Part shown: one piece after another, positions 16,440-24,282 of the stretch
Position numbering within the stretch: position 1 is the first letter of the stretch
Layout: each line of letters begins with the position of its first letter
Origin: Fulvimarina manganoxydans
GTDB taxonomy: Bacteria > Pseudomonadota > Alphaproteobacteria > Rhizobiales > Rhizobiaceae
DNA: 64,000 nt
Direction of reading: 5' to 3'
NCBI RefSeq assembly: GCF_900176465.1
Contig: NZ_FWXR01000008.1
Coordinates: 62,001-126,000, forward strand
The notes under the pieces: model-generated
Database searches by the model: none
Seen by the model: only the letters and a program-made list of their open reading frames with translations
Told to the model about the DNA's origin: nothing
Program-made: the position numbers and the translations under genes

Positions 16440-16572
16440 TTACTGATCTGGCAGGCGCGACCCGATATCGGTCTGGCTGAAATCGTCGCCCTTGTAGAGC
16501 AATCCGATGCCAAGCGCTTTCGTGCTCGCAACGACCGCAGACACACGTCGGGCACCGGGCCAGATAAGGTCG
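16440..16572 (-). pseudogene. C-terminal remnant of another PIN toxin
   Basis: A frame without a start codon reads DDLIWPGARRVSAVVASTKA, then LGIGLLYKGDDFSQTDIGSR and a stop. The LLYKGDDFSQTDI end is a known VapC C-terminal signature. The rest of the gene is missing. A GC-rich perfect hairpin (16576-16596) marks its edge, and the 107-residue gene lies just upstream. Evidence of an eroded toxin locus. Confidence 0.6.
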
Positions 16573-16659
16573 TCGCCCCGCGCCTGCGGCGCGGGGGAGG
16601 TGCTTTTGTCGCCGCGCCGAGAAGATCGAGGGGTTGCTGAGACGTAGGAGAAAGGTCGG

Positions 16660-16983
16660 TCATCGCACGTCCTCCCGGTCGAGTTCGCGCAGGATGTGAT
16701 GATCGGCGAGTTCGAAGAGCTGGCCGGTGCTCAAGTCCTCGACGACGGCCAGGTGACCGCCGCGAGCGAGATAGACCTTCGTCCAAACACCGCGCTGGAT
16801 GTGGAGGGGGTATTCCCGCGTCTTCCAGGCGCGAACGATGCATTTGCGAGGGCGCCAAGTGCGACCGCGGGAAGGCTCGAAGCGGAAGAGTGTTCCGATC
16901 GGGACCGTCCCGACCGGCAAGGCAAAATGGGAGTCGAAGACTGTCTCGTAGCGAAACCGTGGTGGTGCGTATTGGCGCATCAT
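16660..16983 (-). CDS. 107-residue conserved element protein
   Basis: A basic protein of unknown function. The visible features are a Trp/Arg-rich centre (TVPIGTLFRFEPSRGRTWRP) and a C-terminal part with VYLARGGHLAVVEDLSTGQL, suggesting a small beta barrel. No catalytic motif is seen. It is preceded by a structured leader almost the same as that of the ParB-like gene, which ties it to the element's core regulation. Confidence 0.6.
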   Translation of the reverse strand: MMRQYAPPRFRYETVFDSHFALPVGTVPIGTLFRFEPSRGRTWRPRKCIVRAWKTREYPLHIQRGVWTKVYLARGGHLAVVEDLSTGQLFELADHHILRELDREDVR

Positions 16984-17068
16984 CGGATGTCATCCTCCGA
17001 CGAGCCGGGAGAGCCTCTCTCTCCCTTTGGAGCCCGTCGTCTCGGGCTCGCCTGTCTCTCCCTCTTCG
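16984..17068 (-). promoter_or_regulatory. two-hairpin leader of the 107-residue gene
   Basis: On the minus strand: GAAGAGGGAGAGA tract, hairpin 1 GAGCCCG-N6-CGGGCTC (17030-17049), CAAA, hairpin 2 GGGAGAG-AGAGG-CTCTCCC (17007-17025), then GGCTCGTCG and GGAGGATGACATCCG before the ATG. Compared with 15470-15556 the stems are conserved and one hairpin-2 pair changes from G-C to G-U. Confidence 0.65.
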
Positions 17069-17198
17069 CTCGAACCGTTCAGGAATCCAATCACTTGACC
17101 TCGGCGACGTGATGCGCCAGCAACGGCGCAACTGTCAGTGGCGTCCATCAGTCCTCACGATTGGGATGGCAGGCGCGGATGGCGATGGAGTGATGTGA

Positions 17199-17888
17199 AT
17201 GATGCGGCTTGCGACCATCCTTTGGATCGGTGCGATCTTGGCGCTTGGCGTCCAGGGCGCAGGTGGGCAAACGATGTCCGGGCCGGCTCGGGTCGTTGAC
17301 GGCGATACGCTCCACATCGACGGCTACCCGAACAACATCCGCCTGGAACGCATCGACACGCCCGAAACTCACCAGACCTGCGAGAACGCCCGCGGCAGCA
17401 CCTATCCCTGCGGCGTCATGGCGGCCGATCGATTGCGTTCGCTGATCGGCTCGCAGCCGGTAACTTGCGAGGCGAGCGGCTTCGACGGCTATGGCCGGCC
17501 TCTCGCAACATGCTCGGTCGGCAAGCTCGAACTCAACGCGGCCATGGTGGTCTCAGGCTGGGCGGTCGAATTCGATCGCTACAGCGACGGGCGTTATGCC
17601 GGCTACGAAGAGGAGGCGAAGACCGCCGGCGTCGGTCTCTGGCAAGGAAAGTTCGTCATGCCTTGGGAGTGGCGCGACCGCAAACGCCAGGAAGCGGCCG
17701 AACAGCCTGTCAGCTCTTCCGGCACGGATTGCGAGATCAAGGGCAATATCAGCCGCAATGGGCGAATCTACCATATGCCGGGGCAGGCCGATTACGACCG
17801 CGTGCGGATCAGCGAGGGCCGCGGCGAGCGGTACTTCTGTTCCGAAGAGGAGGCACAGGCCGCCGGCTGGCGACGGGCGGAGCGTTAG
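17199..17888 (+). CDS. thermonuclease-family nuclease with sunset domain
   Basis: A 229-residue exported protein: signal peptide (about 24 residues), then an SNase-type OB-fold nuclease (ARVVDGDTLHIDGYPNNIRL, IDTPETHQTC, AADRLRSLIG, GYGRPLATC, VVSGWAVEFDRYSDGRY). Acidic residues of the calcium site and an active-site Arg (IRLERID) are present. The C-terminal 50 residues are a sunset domain: CEIKGNISRNGRIYHMPGQ and ERYFCSEEEAQAAGWRRA. It should cut DNA or RNA in the periplasm or outside. Such nucleases are frequent on rhizobial plasmids. It is transcribed divergently from the backbone genes. Confidence 0.85.
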   Translation: MMRLATILWIGAILALGVQGAGGQTMSGPARVVDGDTLHIDGYPNNIRLERIDTPETHQTCENARGSTYPCGVMAADRLRSLIGSQPVTCEASGFDGYGRPLATCSVGKLELNAAMVVSGWAVEFDRYSDGRYAGYEEEAKTAGVGLWQGKFVMPWEWRDRKRQEAAEQPVSSSGTDCEIKGNISRNGRIYHMPGQADYDRVRISEGRGERYFCSEEEAQAAGWRRAER

Positions 17889-17955
17889 CTTTGGTTGTAT
17901 TTTGGTGGAGCGTCCGCATCTTAGATAGTATCACGGCAAACCGCTTTCTCAGGCA

Positions 17956-18453
17956 TTGAAAGGCGAAGAATTCGATATGGCGCCACAAACCCTCATGCCA
18001 CGCAGCCCCCCCCGGCAAAGGACCGTAAGGCCCGATATCCGACGAAGTGGAGCGGCTATGGCAGGAGGCCGCCGGCATCGACGACGCCGTCGCGGACGCC
18101 ATCGCCGAGAGCGACGAAGCCGGGATATGTCGCAAGCCGAACTTGCCCGAGCTCTTGGTCTGACATTCCAGCAGGTTCAAAAATACGAGAAGGGCTTGAA
18201 CCGTATGTTGGTCGGCAAATTCTGCCAGATCGCAAAATCGTTTGGGCTGACGGGAAGTGAACTCTTGGATAAGTCCGAGATCGACTTGGAGCCGGATTCC
18301 AGTCCTCCGGTCGTCGAAACCGAGGACGATCGTGCTGTTCGGCTGTTCAAGGCCATCCCCGACCGAGACATTCGCAAGGCCGTCTTGAGGATCATGGAAA
18401 GCCTTGCCGGCGAGCCTACGGCCCGATCACCTGCGATCCGCGCTGCCGAGTAA
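17956..18453 (+). pseudogene. XRE-family regulator with frameshifted N-terminus
   Basis: From ATG 18127 the frame encodes a clear helix-turn-helix: MSQAELARALGLTFQQVQKY, EKGLNRM, then a SELLDKSE linker and a C-terminal helix ending AIRAAE. The upstream part of the same frame is an arginine run that looks non-coding. An alternative frame just upstream reads naturally (DEVERLWQEAAGIDDAVADA), has GC-rich third positions, and should join at the CCGGGA at about 18120. So the regulator has probably lost its N-terminus to a frameshift, or starts internally at 18127 without a good ribosome site. Confidence 0.6.
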
Positions 18454-18648
18454 GGAATTGCAGCGCTTTGCAAGCAGATCGGCGAGGATTTCGGCGTCGT
18501 TCGCCGCGTCCACTGGATCGCGTTCGAGCGCGGATCGGATCGCGTCCTTCAGCCAATCGCTGCACGCGGGATCCTCGCACAGCAGCGCCATGCGTGCCTC
18601 GAGTGCCTCGGGGCTATGCTCCTGAGAAAACTGGGACAGGTCGACCAT
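18427..18648 (-). CDS. small conserved hypothetical protein
   Basis: A 73-residue acidic helical protein: MVDLSQFSQEHSPEALEARM, CEDPACSDWLKDAIRSALER and DPVDAANDAEILADLLAKR. It resembles short uncharacterised rhizobial plasmid proteins. Its end overlaps the end of the XRE gene tail to tail by 27 bases. No function is known. Confidence 0.6.
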   Translation of the reverse strand: MVDLSQFSQEHSPEALEARMALLCEDPACSDWLKDAIRSALERDPVDAANDAEILADLLAKRCNSLLGSADRR

Positions 18649-18912
18649 TGCGATCCTCGCGACATGACAAGAGCGGCGATCCTGTTGGGGACCGCCGCTC
18701 GCAGAAATAGCGGTTCATCGTGGCGATGGCGATATTTGAGTCTCTGGCCGCGTCAGGCGGCCATTTCACCAAGCGCTTTCGAGTCCGCCAAAGCGGCTTG
18801 ATCGAGAACCCAGTCGGCGGCCTTTTGTGCCGGAACGGAATCCCTGAATGCAGATGCGACCTAGCGGTGGCGACACCAAATGACGCGTTCGTGAGAAGCC
18901 ATCATTCGGCGG

Positions 18913-19305
18913 TTATCGCACGAACTCGATCCTAATATTCAAGAGTTTGGCGACGGGTTTCCAAGCGCGGTCCGCCGTCAAGGCAGGCGCGCCGAGACTG
19001 CCCGCCAAGGCAAGGCAGGCGCGGTCGCCAAACGACAAACCGGCAGAGCGCGTGACTGCGCGCATCGTTCCCGCCGCGATGGCATTGGCATCATCGAATG
19101 CGACAATCTTGAGATGAAGCGGGATAAGGGCATTCGTGATCGCGTCGGAATCCATCCCGAGATCGGACAGCTTGGCGGCGACCTCGGACAGATTAACCGA
19201 ACTGGTGACCGATTGAGGCAGGACGTTTGCGACCTTCTCCGATCCCTTCTCCGCATTGAGAAGACAAAGGAGTGCGGAGGCGTCGAGGACATACGGGCTA
19301 CTCAC
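18913..19305 (-). CDS. VapC-type PIN toxin (pair 1)
   Basis: A 130-residue PIN protein: YVLDASALLCLLNAEKGSEK (first Asp), SSVNLSEVAAKL (Glu), then AGLSFGDRACLALAGSLG and APALTADRAWKPVA with the later Asp ligands. It follows an AbrB-type antitoxin with an 8-base overlap. It is clearly related to the toxin at 21040-21429, which shares the GDRACLALA and ALTADRAWK blocks. Confidence 0.9.
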   Translation of the reverse strand: MSSPYVLDASALLCLLNAEKGSEKVANVLPQSVTSSVNLSEVAAKLSDLGMDSDAITNALIPLHLKIVAFDDANAIAAGTMRAVTRSAGLSFGDRACLALAGSLGAPALTADRAWKPVAKLLNIRIEFVR

Positions 19306-19546
19306 GTTCCGCCTCGGCTCGACGGTCCGCGATCAACTCGTCGACCATGGACCGGCCATCGGGATTGAACTGCTTGACCAGTTCCTGCGCGCGGCGAATG
19401 GCCGATGGAATGGAGCGGACCCGAAGCTCACCCTCCGCCATTTCGACAATAACGGTATCGCCTGGATTAATCCCGAGTTCGCGCCGAAAGGCCGCCGGGA
19501 TCACTAATTTCCCGCCTTCCACAATCTTGACCCGCTGAGATGACAT
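19298..19546 (-). CDS. AbrB/MazE-type antitoxin (pair 1)
   Basis: An 82-residue antitoxin with the swapped-hairpin AbrB fold: RVKIVEGGKLVIPAAFRREL, GINPGDTVIVEMAEGELRVR. The C-terminus (QELVKQFNPDGRSMVDELIA, DRRAE) is the toxin-binding tail. ATG 19546 has GGAG 8 bases ahead. A palindrome at 19621-19641 may be its operator. Confidence 0.88.
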   Translation of the reverse strand: MSSQRVKIVEGGKLVIPAAFRRELGINPGDTVIVEMAEGELRVRSIPSAIRRAQELVKQFNPDGRSMVDELIADRRAEAERE

Positions 19547-19620
19547 TTCAAAGTCTCCACTGGAAGTAAGATTTTCTGTCACACCAATCTGGAGATTGTT
19601 GTACATTTTTCAGATCGTAT

Positions 19621-19641
19621 TACCAATATGGAATCTTGGTA
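19621..19641 (-). promoter_or_regulatory. candidate operator of AbrB-PIN pair 1
   Basis: Inverted repeat TACCAA-N9-TTGGTA, 75 bases upstream of the antitoxin start in an AT-rich intergenic stretch. Binding is inferred. Confidence 0.45.
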
Positions 19642-19839
19642 CTAAACTGAGCAATAGACCTCATCACCCAAACCATTCCAAAATTCGGATTGATGTGATT
19701 CCCACACGTCCGCTTGGGTCTACCCTAAAAACACGAAGCCGCGAGACACCCGCCGCCGTCTCATTTGGGTTGCTTTTGAGATTCCGAGACGCTATGCGGG
19801 AGGTCTCTAGACTCTAACGAGACAGTTTCGGCCATTTCC

Positions 19840-20397
19840 ATGTCATTTTACGGCTACGCTCGTGTCAGCACCACCGATCAGGACCTCTCCCTCCAGGAAG
19901 CGGCTCTGCGCGCCGCCGGGTGCACCGTCATCCGCGCGGAGAAGAAAAGTGGCTCGCGTCGCGATGGCCGGACCGAACTTGCCATCCTGCTTGAGTTTCT
20001 GCGTCCCGGCGACACGCTCGTCGTCACCCGCATCGACCGGCTTGCCCGCTCGATGAAGGACCTGCAGGATATCGTCTACGATCTCAAAGAACGCGGCGTT
20101 GCTCTACGCGCCACCGAACAGCCGGTCGACACAGCAACGGCTGCCGGTAAGGCGTTCCTGGATATGCTGGGCGTCTTCGCCGAATTCGAGACCAATCTGA
20201 GGCGCGAGCGGCAGCTCGAAGGTATTCAAGCGGCCAAAGCACGCGGCGTCTACACCGGCCGAAAGCCGGCCATTGATGCCGAAGAAGTGCGACGGCTCTA
20301 TGCGGAAGAGAAGCTCGGCCCAGCCGCAATTGCCAAGCAGATGAAGATTGGCCGAGCGTCAGTCTACCGACTGTTGGGAAATGCCAACGTCGCCTGA
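19840..20397 (+). CDS. serine recombinase (resolvase/invertase family)
   Basis: A 185-residue small serine recombinase. It begins MSFYGYARVSTTDQDLSLQE with the catalytic Ser in YARVST, has LVVTRIDRLARSMKDL (DRLAR active-site helix) and GKAFLDMLGVFAEFETNLRR (dimer helix), and ends in a helix-turn-helix (LGPAAIAKQMKIGRASVYRL). It should cut at a short paired site to resolve or invert DNA. It lies between two related AbrB-PIN loci in opposite orientation. The repeat-rich intergenic region downstream is a candidate for its site. Confidence 0.92.
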   Translation: MSFYGYARVSTTDQDLSLQEAALRAAGCTVIRAEKKSGSRRDGRTELAILLEFLRPGDTLVVTRIDRLARSMKDLQDIVYDLKERGVALRATEQPVDTATAAGKAFLDMLGVFAEFETNLRRERQLEGIQAAKARGVYTGRKPAIDAEEVRRLYAEEKLGPAAIAKQMKIGRASVYRLLGNANVA

Positions 20398-20761
20398 CGC
20401 GCCGACGAATGCTCTTGGCCGGAGAACTCGTGAAGTGAATGTCGCCCTCCGCTCAGTTCGCTGCAGAGCACTTCCGGTAATTACTGAGAGCGTCTTCTGA
20501 AACTGACAACAAAGGACAAGCCGGACGGAGAAACTGTATTGAAAACGTACTCAGCGCTATCGCGCATGCGCGAAAGTGGCATAATCTACTTTATGAGGCT
20601 TTTCGTTGAAAATGCTCATAAATGGTCACATATGAGCGTACCATTCTTGACTAAGGCAGGTGATTGGTCATGTTCTATTTTTGGTCACTCTAATACATTT
20701 TGACCAGTGAGCCACCAGAGGGCACACTAGGTCTAGGCCCCATATATTGAGAAAGGGCAGT
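20398..20761. promoter_or_regulatory. repeat-rich intergenic region between recombinase and TA pair 2
   Basis: No gene is visible. It contains a 14-bp perfect palindrome TCGCGCATGCGCGA (20560-20573), nested inverted repeats TTTATGAG/CTCATAAA (20590-20622) and CTCATA/TATGAG (20615-20636), and TGGTCA at 20623, 20665 and 20682 with the inverse TGACCA at 20701. This could be the recombinase site, the operator of the next antitoxin, or both. Confidence 0.5.
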
Positions 20762-21040
20762 ATGATGATCCGTGTAAATGTTCTCCCAAATGGTCGTCTA
20801 GTCCTGCCTGTCGCATTGCGTGAAAAGCTCGGAGTGCAGAAGGGCGGTCACGTGATGGCCGAACTGGTCGATGGTGAAGTTCATCTCACCACTCCGGACG
20901 CTGCCTTGGATCGAGCCAGAGCCATCTTTCGAGAATACGTGGCACCAGGAACAGAAATTGCGGACGAGGTCATCGCTGACCGACGCGAAGAGAATGACCG
21001 CGATCTTGGAAACCGGTCTGCCGAAGGCGAGACATCCTAA
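20762..21040 (+). CDS. AbrB/MazE-type antitoxin (pair 2)
   Basis: A 92-residue antitoxin beginning MMIRVNVLPNGRLVLPVALR, EKLGVQKGGHVMAEL, with a tail REYVAPGTEIADEVIADRRE that parallels the tail of the antitoxin at 19298-19546. The start is ATG 20762 or 20765, with AGAAAGGG just ahead. The stop overlaps the toxin start by one base (TAATG). Confidence 0.86.
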   Translation: MMIRVNVLPNGRLVLPVALREKLGVQKGGHVMAELVDGEVHLTTPDAALDRARAIFREYVAPGTEIADEVIADRREENDRDLGNRSAEGETS

Positions 21041-21429
21041 TGCCGTCTTGCGTCGTCGACACCTCGGCCGTGTTCGTGGATCTCAACGAGGAGACCGGCG
21101 CTGCAGAAGCCAGACGCTGGCTTCGCGACGCCGCGATCTCCGCGATCAACCTTCAGGAAGTCGTTTCGAAGAGCGTCGACAAAGGAGTGCCTGCCGAGGC
21201 GGTTCCTCGACTGGTCGAAGCGCTCCGTCTCGATGTGCGAGCGCTCGATGCCGAACTCGCCATGGAGGCCGGTCTCATGCGCATTGCGACGGTTCATCTC
21301 GGACTCAGCCACGGCGATCGCGCTTGCCTTGCTCTTGCCCGCCAACTCGATGTACCTGCCGTGACAGCGGACCGAGCGTGGAAAGACGTGGAAGCCGAAC
21401 TCGGCGTCAAGGTTGTCCTGGTCCGCTGA
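21040..21429 (+). CDS. VapC-type PIN toxin (pair 2)
   Basis: A 129-residue PIN protein: CVVDTSAVFVDLNEETGAAE (first Asp), AISAINLQEVVSK (Glu), LGLSHGDRACLALARQLD and AVTADRAWKDVEAE (later Asp residues). It is homologous along its length to the toxin of pair 1. A probable ribonuclease toxin, co-translated with its antitoxin. Confidence 0.9.
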   Translation: MPSCVVDTSAVFVDLNEETGAAEARRWLRDAAISAINLQEVVSKSVDKGVPAEAVPRLVEALRLDVRALDAELAMEAGLMRIATVHLGLSHGDRACLALARQLDVPAVTADRAWKDVEAELGVKVVLVR

Positions 21430-21541
21430 CGATCTACTGCATTGTCCCGGTCTCGGCTTTTACTGGCTGCAAGACGAATGTCCCTTTCAAAGCGATACTC
21501 GTAGGAAGTGGCCGTTCATTTGCCGACCTCTGACAGACAAC

Positions 21542-21667
21542 ATGTTGCCGATGAAGGGCATCGGGCAGATGGGAGGAATGGCGCTTGGCACGGGTCTCGG
21601 CGCTATCGTGTTTCTGATCGTTCTCGGCCTTTGCGCGGCGGCAGCCACCAAGTATCTGCGCCGTTGA
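21542..21667 (+). CDS. small single-pass membrane peptide
   Basis: A 41-residue reading MLPMKGIGQMGGMALGTGLG followed by AIVFLIVLGLCAAAATKYLRR: a Met/Gly-rich head, one helix and a basic tail. Similar short Met-rich membrane peptides occur next to copper genes, and the next genes to the right are metal-linked, but no family match is certain and the ribosome site is weak. Confidence 0.38.
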   Translation: MLPMKGIGQMGGMALGTGLGAIVFLIVLGLCAAAATKYLRR

Positions 21668-21974
21668 TCATCCGTATTCGGACCCGTCGCGTGGTCTTAT
21701 CGGATTTTGATCAGGCCCTCGTGGCGCCTAGGTATTTCGCGACGGCGACCGCTTTCTCAGCCAGCGATGTAGTGTTGCGGAACTACCGATCGTGCCAGCG
21801 GCCGTAATCTCTTCCCCGGTTGCCTGTCCGATCCCGTACGCCGCTATCCGGCGGCGACAGATCGCGAAGACCGATTCATCTGAGATCGGAACGATTGGGG
21901 AATCGAACTGGAACGAAGACGACGCTGCGCCTGTTTGCTGCATGTGGGCCGACAATTCCCAAGGGAGAAACGCG

Positions 21975-22541
21975 ATGACCGAAGCGACCGGAATTGACGC
22001 AAAGATGCCGCCGGCAAAGCCGAGCGACGAGGCCGACCAGAACCAACTAAAAATGGCCAAGGAAGAGGGTGCGAAATATCTTGCCTCGCTCGACTACATG
22101 GCAGAGAAGGTCGCCGACACCGGCGGCAAGATGCGGGCCGGGGATTATATCGTCGCCTTTGCACAGGAACGCGCCGAAGGCATGTTCCACCGCAAGGACG
22201 GAAAGCTCGAATGGATCGAGGCTCCATCCGACATGAACTGTCACATGGAGATCGCTGTCCTCGACGCGGCCGATCACCGCTTCATCCCCTATCTCGACAT
22301 CGACTGCACGCTGTCGCTGGAGGGCCAGGAGATCGTGCGTTTCAAGCCGGAATTCCTTTGGCATCCCGGGCTCTATCACTACGGCCGGGACCTGAAGCTT
22401 CCAGGTGACGGCGTCTACGACCTCAGCGTCAAGATCGCGCCGCCGACATTTCCGCGTCATGACGAGAAGAACGGCAAGCGCTACGCCGATCCGGTCGAGG
22501 TTACTTTCGAGAAGATCAGGATCGAAACCGGGCACGAATGA
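21975..22541 (+). CDS. P19-like Fe2+ transport-associated protein
   Basis: A 188-residue protein matching the P19/Tp34 family (periplasmic, copper-bearing iron-uptake partners of FTR1-type permeases). The core has DMNCHMEIAVLDAADHRFIP, YLDIDCTLSLEGQEIVRF, HPGLYHYGRDLKLPGDGVY and LSVKIAPPTFPRHDEKNGKR. Met and His residues expected for the metal site are seen. The N-terminal 60 residues are polar and helical with no signal peptide, which is odd for a periplasmic family. The chosen ATG has AAGGGAG ahead. It is followed tail to tail by a decayed multicopper oxidase, so a larger iron/copper operon may once have been here. Confidence 0.72.
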   Translation: MTEATGIDAKMPPAKPSDEADQNQLKMAKEEGAKYLASLDYMAEKVADTGGKMRAGDYIVAFAQERAEGMFHRKDGKLEWIEAPSDMNCHMEIAVLDAADHRFIPYLDIDCTLSLEGQEIVRFKPEFLWHPGLYHYGRDLKLPGDGVYDLSVKIAPPTFPRHDEKNGKRYADPVEVTFEKIRIETGHE

Positions 22542-22845
22542 CCGCGATCGACATCTCGGCCGTATCCGCTATGCCGTCGGTGCCCATCGGCATATAGTCC
22601 GGTTGCAGCAGCTTGACCTTACGCGCCACTGCCGACTTGTCCGCGCCGATGAAGGTCGGCACGTCGTAACCCACGGCGTTCATCGCACTGTGCGACTTGT
22701 GGCAATGGAGCGCCCAGTCGCCGGGATGGACCGCATCGAACTCGTAGGCGCGCATCGCGCCGACGGGAATGTCGATCGTCACCTCCGGCCAGCGTGCTTC
22801 CGGGCGCAGTCAGCCGCCGTCGGTGCAGATCTGGACTTGCTTCTT
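22516..22845 (-). pseudogene. multicopper oxidase, 3' remnant
   Basis: The reading RWPEVTIDIPVGAMRAYEFD then HPGDWALHCHKSHSAMNAVG and VKLLQPDYMPMGTDGIADT is the C-terminal end of a copper oxidase, including the HCHKSH type-1/type-3 copper motif. Upstream, ICTDGG is followed by an in-frame TGA where the family usually has a Trp, then the gene is cut. The remainder was removed at or near the IS debris starting about 22.85 kb. It differs from the complete oxidase at 53752-55290. Confidence 0.75.
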
Positions 22846-22975
22846 CATGGGCGAGCCTCAGTTGTGTGGAACCCGAATTGTTCTTCTGGAGAGTTCAGGC
22901 ATCGGACCGAGAAGCGGAAATCGGTTCTTGGACAAATCCGTTTCTTCATCAGAGAGTTATACCAAATCCGGGGGA

Positions 22976-23460
22976 TTAGCTCGGGTTTGAGATTTTGAAC
23001 CACCAATTGTATCCGGTGCGGCTTATTATTCGGTCGGTTTGGGTTGTCAGAGGGACGCACAGCTTTGCGACGAGGGCGTCGAGTTCGGTGAGGGTATCGA
23101 GCGATCGGTTGACGATGGGCTCGTCGACGAGGACCCAGAGGGTCTCGGCGGGCTGAAGTTCCGGCGTGTAGGGCGGCAGGAAAGCCAGCCGGACGCCCGG
23201 AGGTATGGCAAGATCGGGCGGAGCGTGCCACCCAGCATTGTCGAGAACGACGATGATGATTTCGTCCGGTCCAGTTCCGGCTTCTCTGGCAAGCAGCGCC
23301 AGGAGTTCTTCGAACAGGCGTTTCGAGACGCCGTTCGACAGATAGAAAAAGCTGTTCCCGGTTTGTGGTGAGACGAATGCGGTGACCTACAGCCATTCAT
23401 AGCGAGGACGGAAAACGGCGGTCGGGCGCTGTCCGATCGGTGCCCAGACGCGGCGCAAGA
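22976..23460 (-). pseudogene. IS630-family transposase, 3' remnant
   Basis: A frame without a start codon reads RVWAPIGQRPTAVFRPRYEW, L, an in-frame TAG, then VTAFVSPQTGNSFFYLSNGV, EIIIVVLDNAGWHAPPDLAI, LAFLPPYTPELQPAETLWVL and a TAA stop. The VLDNAGWH and PPYTPELQPAE blocks are the second and third acidic parts of the IS630 DDE site. The 5' half is missing; near 23450 it is fused to the IS110 gene. Confidence 0.8.
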
Positions 23461-24017
23461 TCGGGCTCGGCCGCGATCTGCGCCTCGATCTCAGTGTCGA
23501 GCGCAACGAGCTGGCGTTCGATCTGCTTCAGCCGCTCGGCATTCTGACGCTTCAGGACAGCGATCGTCATGACCTTCGCCCGGTTCTTCGCCGCGGTCCG
23601 GTCCTTGATCAGCGCCTCGCGCGCGACGATCATCTGCTTGAGATCGCTCAAGGTCTGGCTCAGAACAGCACATGGTTCGAGCGAGAGGGCAACTCCCATC
23701 CGGGCCAGGAGCGCCGCGTCGATCCGGTCGGTCTTGGCGAGCCGTCCGGCCGCCTCGGCAAAGCGCCGAGCGTTTCGCGGATTGACCTTGACGACGGGAA
23801 GCCCGGTCTCGGCGAGCCGGCGTTCCAGAGCGCGGTGATAAGCACCGGTGGCCTCGAAGACGATTCGGGCGGGTGGCTCACCGCTTCGCTCCACCCCACG
23901 CAGAAAGGCCCTGAGGCCGGTCTTGTCGTTGGCGAACTGCCGGCTCTCGCCACCCGGCAGACGGTGAACGTCGATCCTGTCTTTCGAGATGTCGATGCCG
24001 ATGGTAGCCTCTGTCAT
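23397..24017 (-). pseudogene. IS110-family transposase, C-terminally truncated
   Basis: Starts MTEATIGIDISKDRIDVHRL and keeps the whole N-terminal DEDD RuvC-like domain: IGIDISKD (Asp), IVFEATGAYH (Glu), KTDRIDAALLARM (two Asp). A coiled segment follows. About 190-200 residues in, after EIEAQIAAEPDLA, the sequence runs into the IS630 remnant and stops. The C-terminal Transposase_20 domain with the nucleophilic Ser is absent (normal length about 340), so the protein should be inactive. Confidence 0.82.
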
Positions 24018-24132
24018 CTTTTCCGAGCCTCTGCTTGTCGTCCGGAACCAGAGTCCGGGTATCCGTTCAGGCCTTCGAGAAAAGACGAGGGTGATCAAAC
24101 TCTAATTCGGCCCGTCAAACGGCCAGCGTCGG

Positions 24133-24159
24133 CTGCGTCCCAACAGATGGTGTAGGAAC
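24133..24159 (+). repeat. left inverted repeat of IS256 element
   Basis: CTGCGTCCC followed by a variable middle and GGTGTAGGAAC. It pairs with 25518-25544 read on the other strand. Confidence 0.75.
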
Positions 24160-24282
24160 TGCGTAAATCCGCGAGCGAATGCGCCCTCCATAGCGCCGTA
24201 GCGAAACGAGCGGATTTGCGGCGGTCATCGTCGATCTTCGGTAGGGTTCGGATTGCGAACCTGAACCTGAAGGAAGACTACG

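Noticed and set aside
16576-16596. Perfect GC hairpin as terminator of the 107-residue gene
   Set aside because: No U tract on either strand and it sits within the PIN remnant area; left unassigned.
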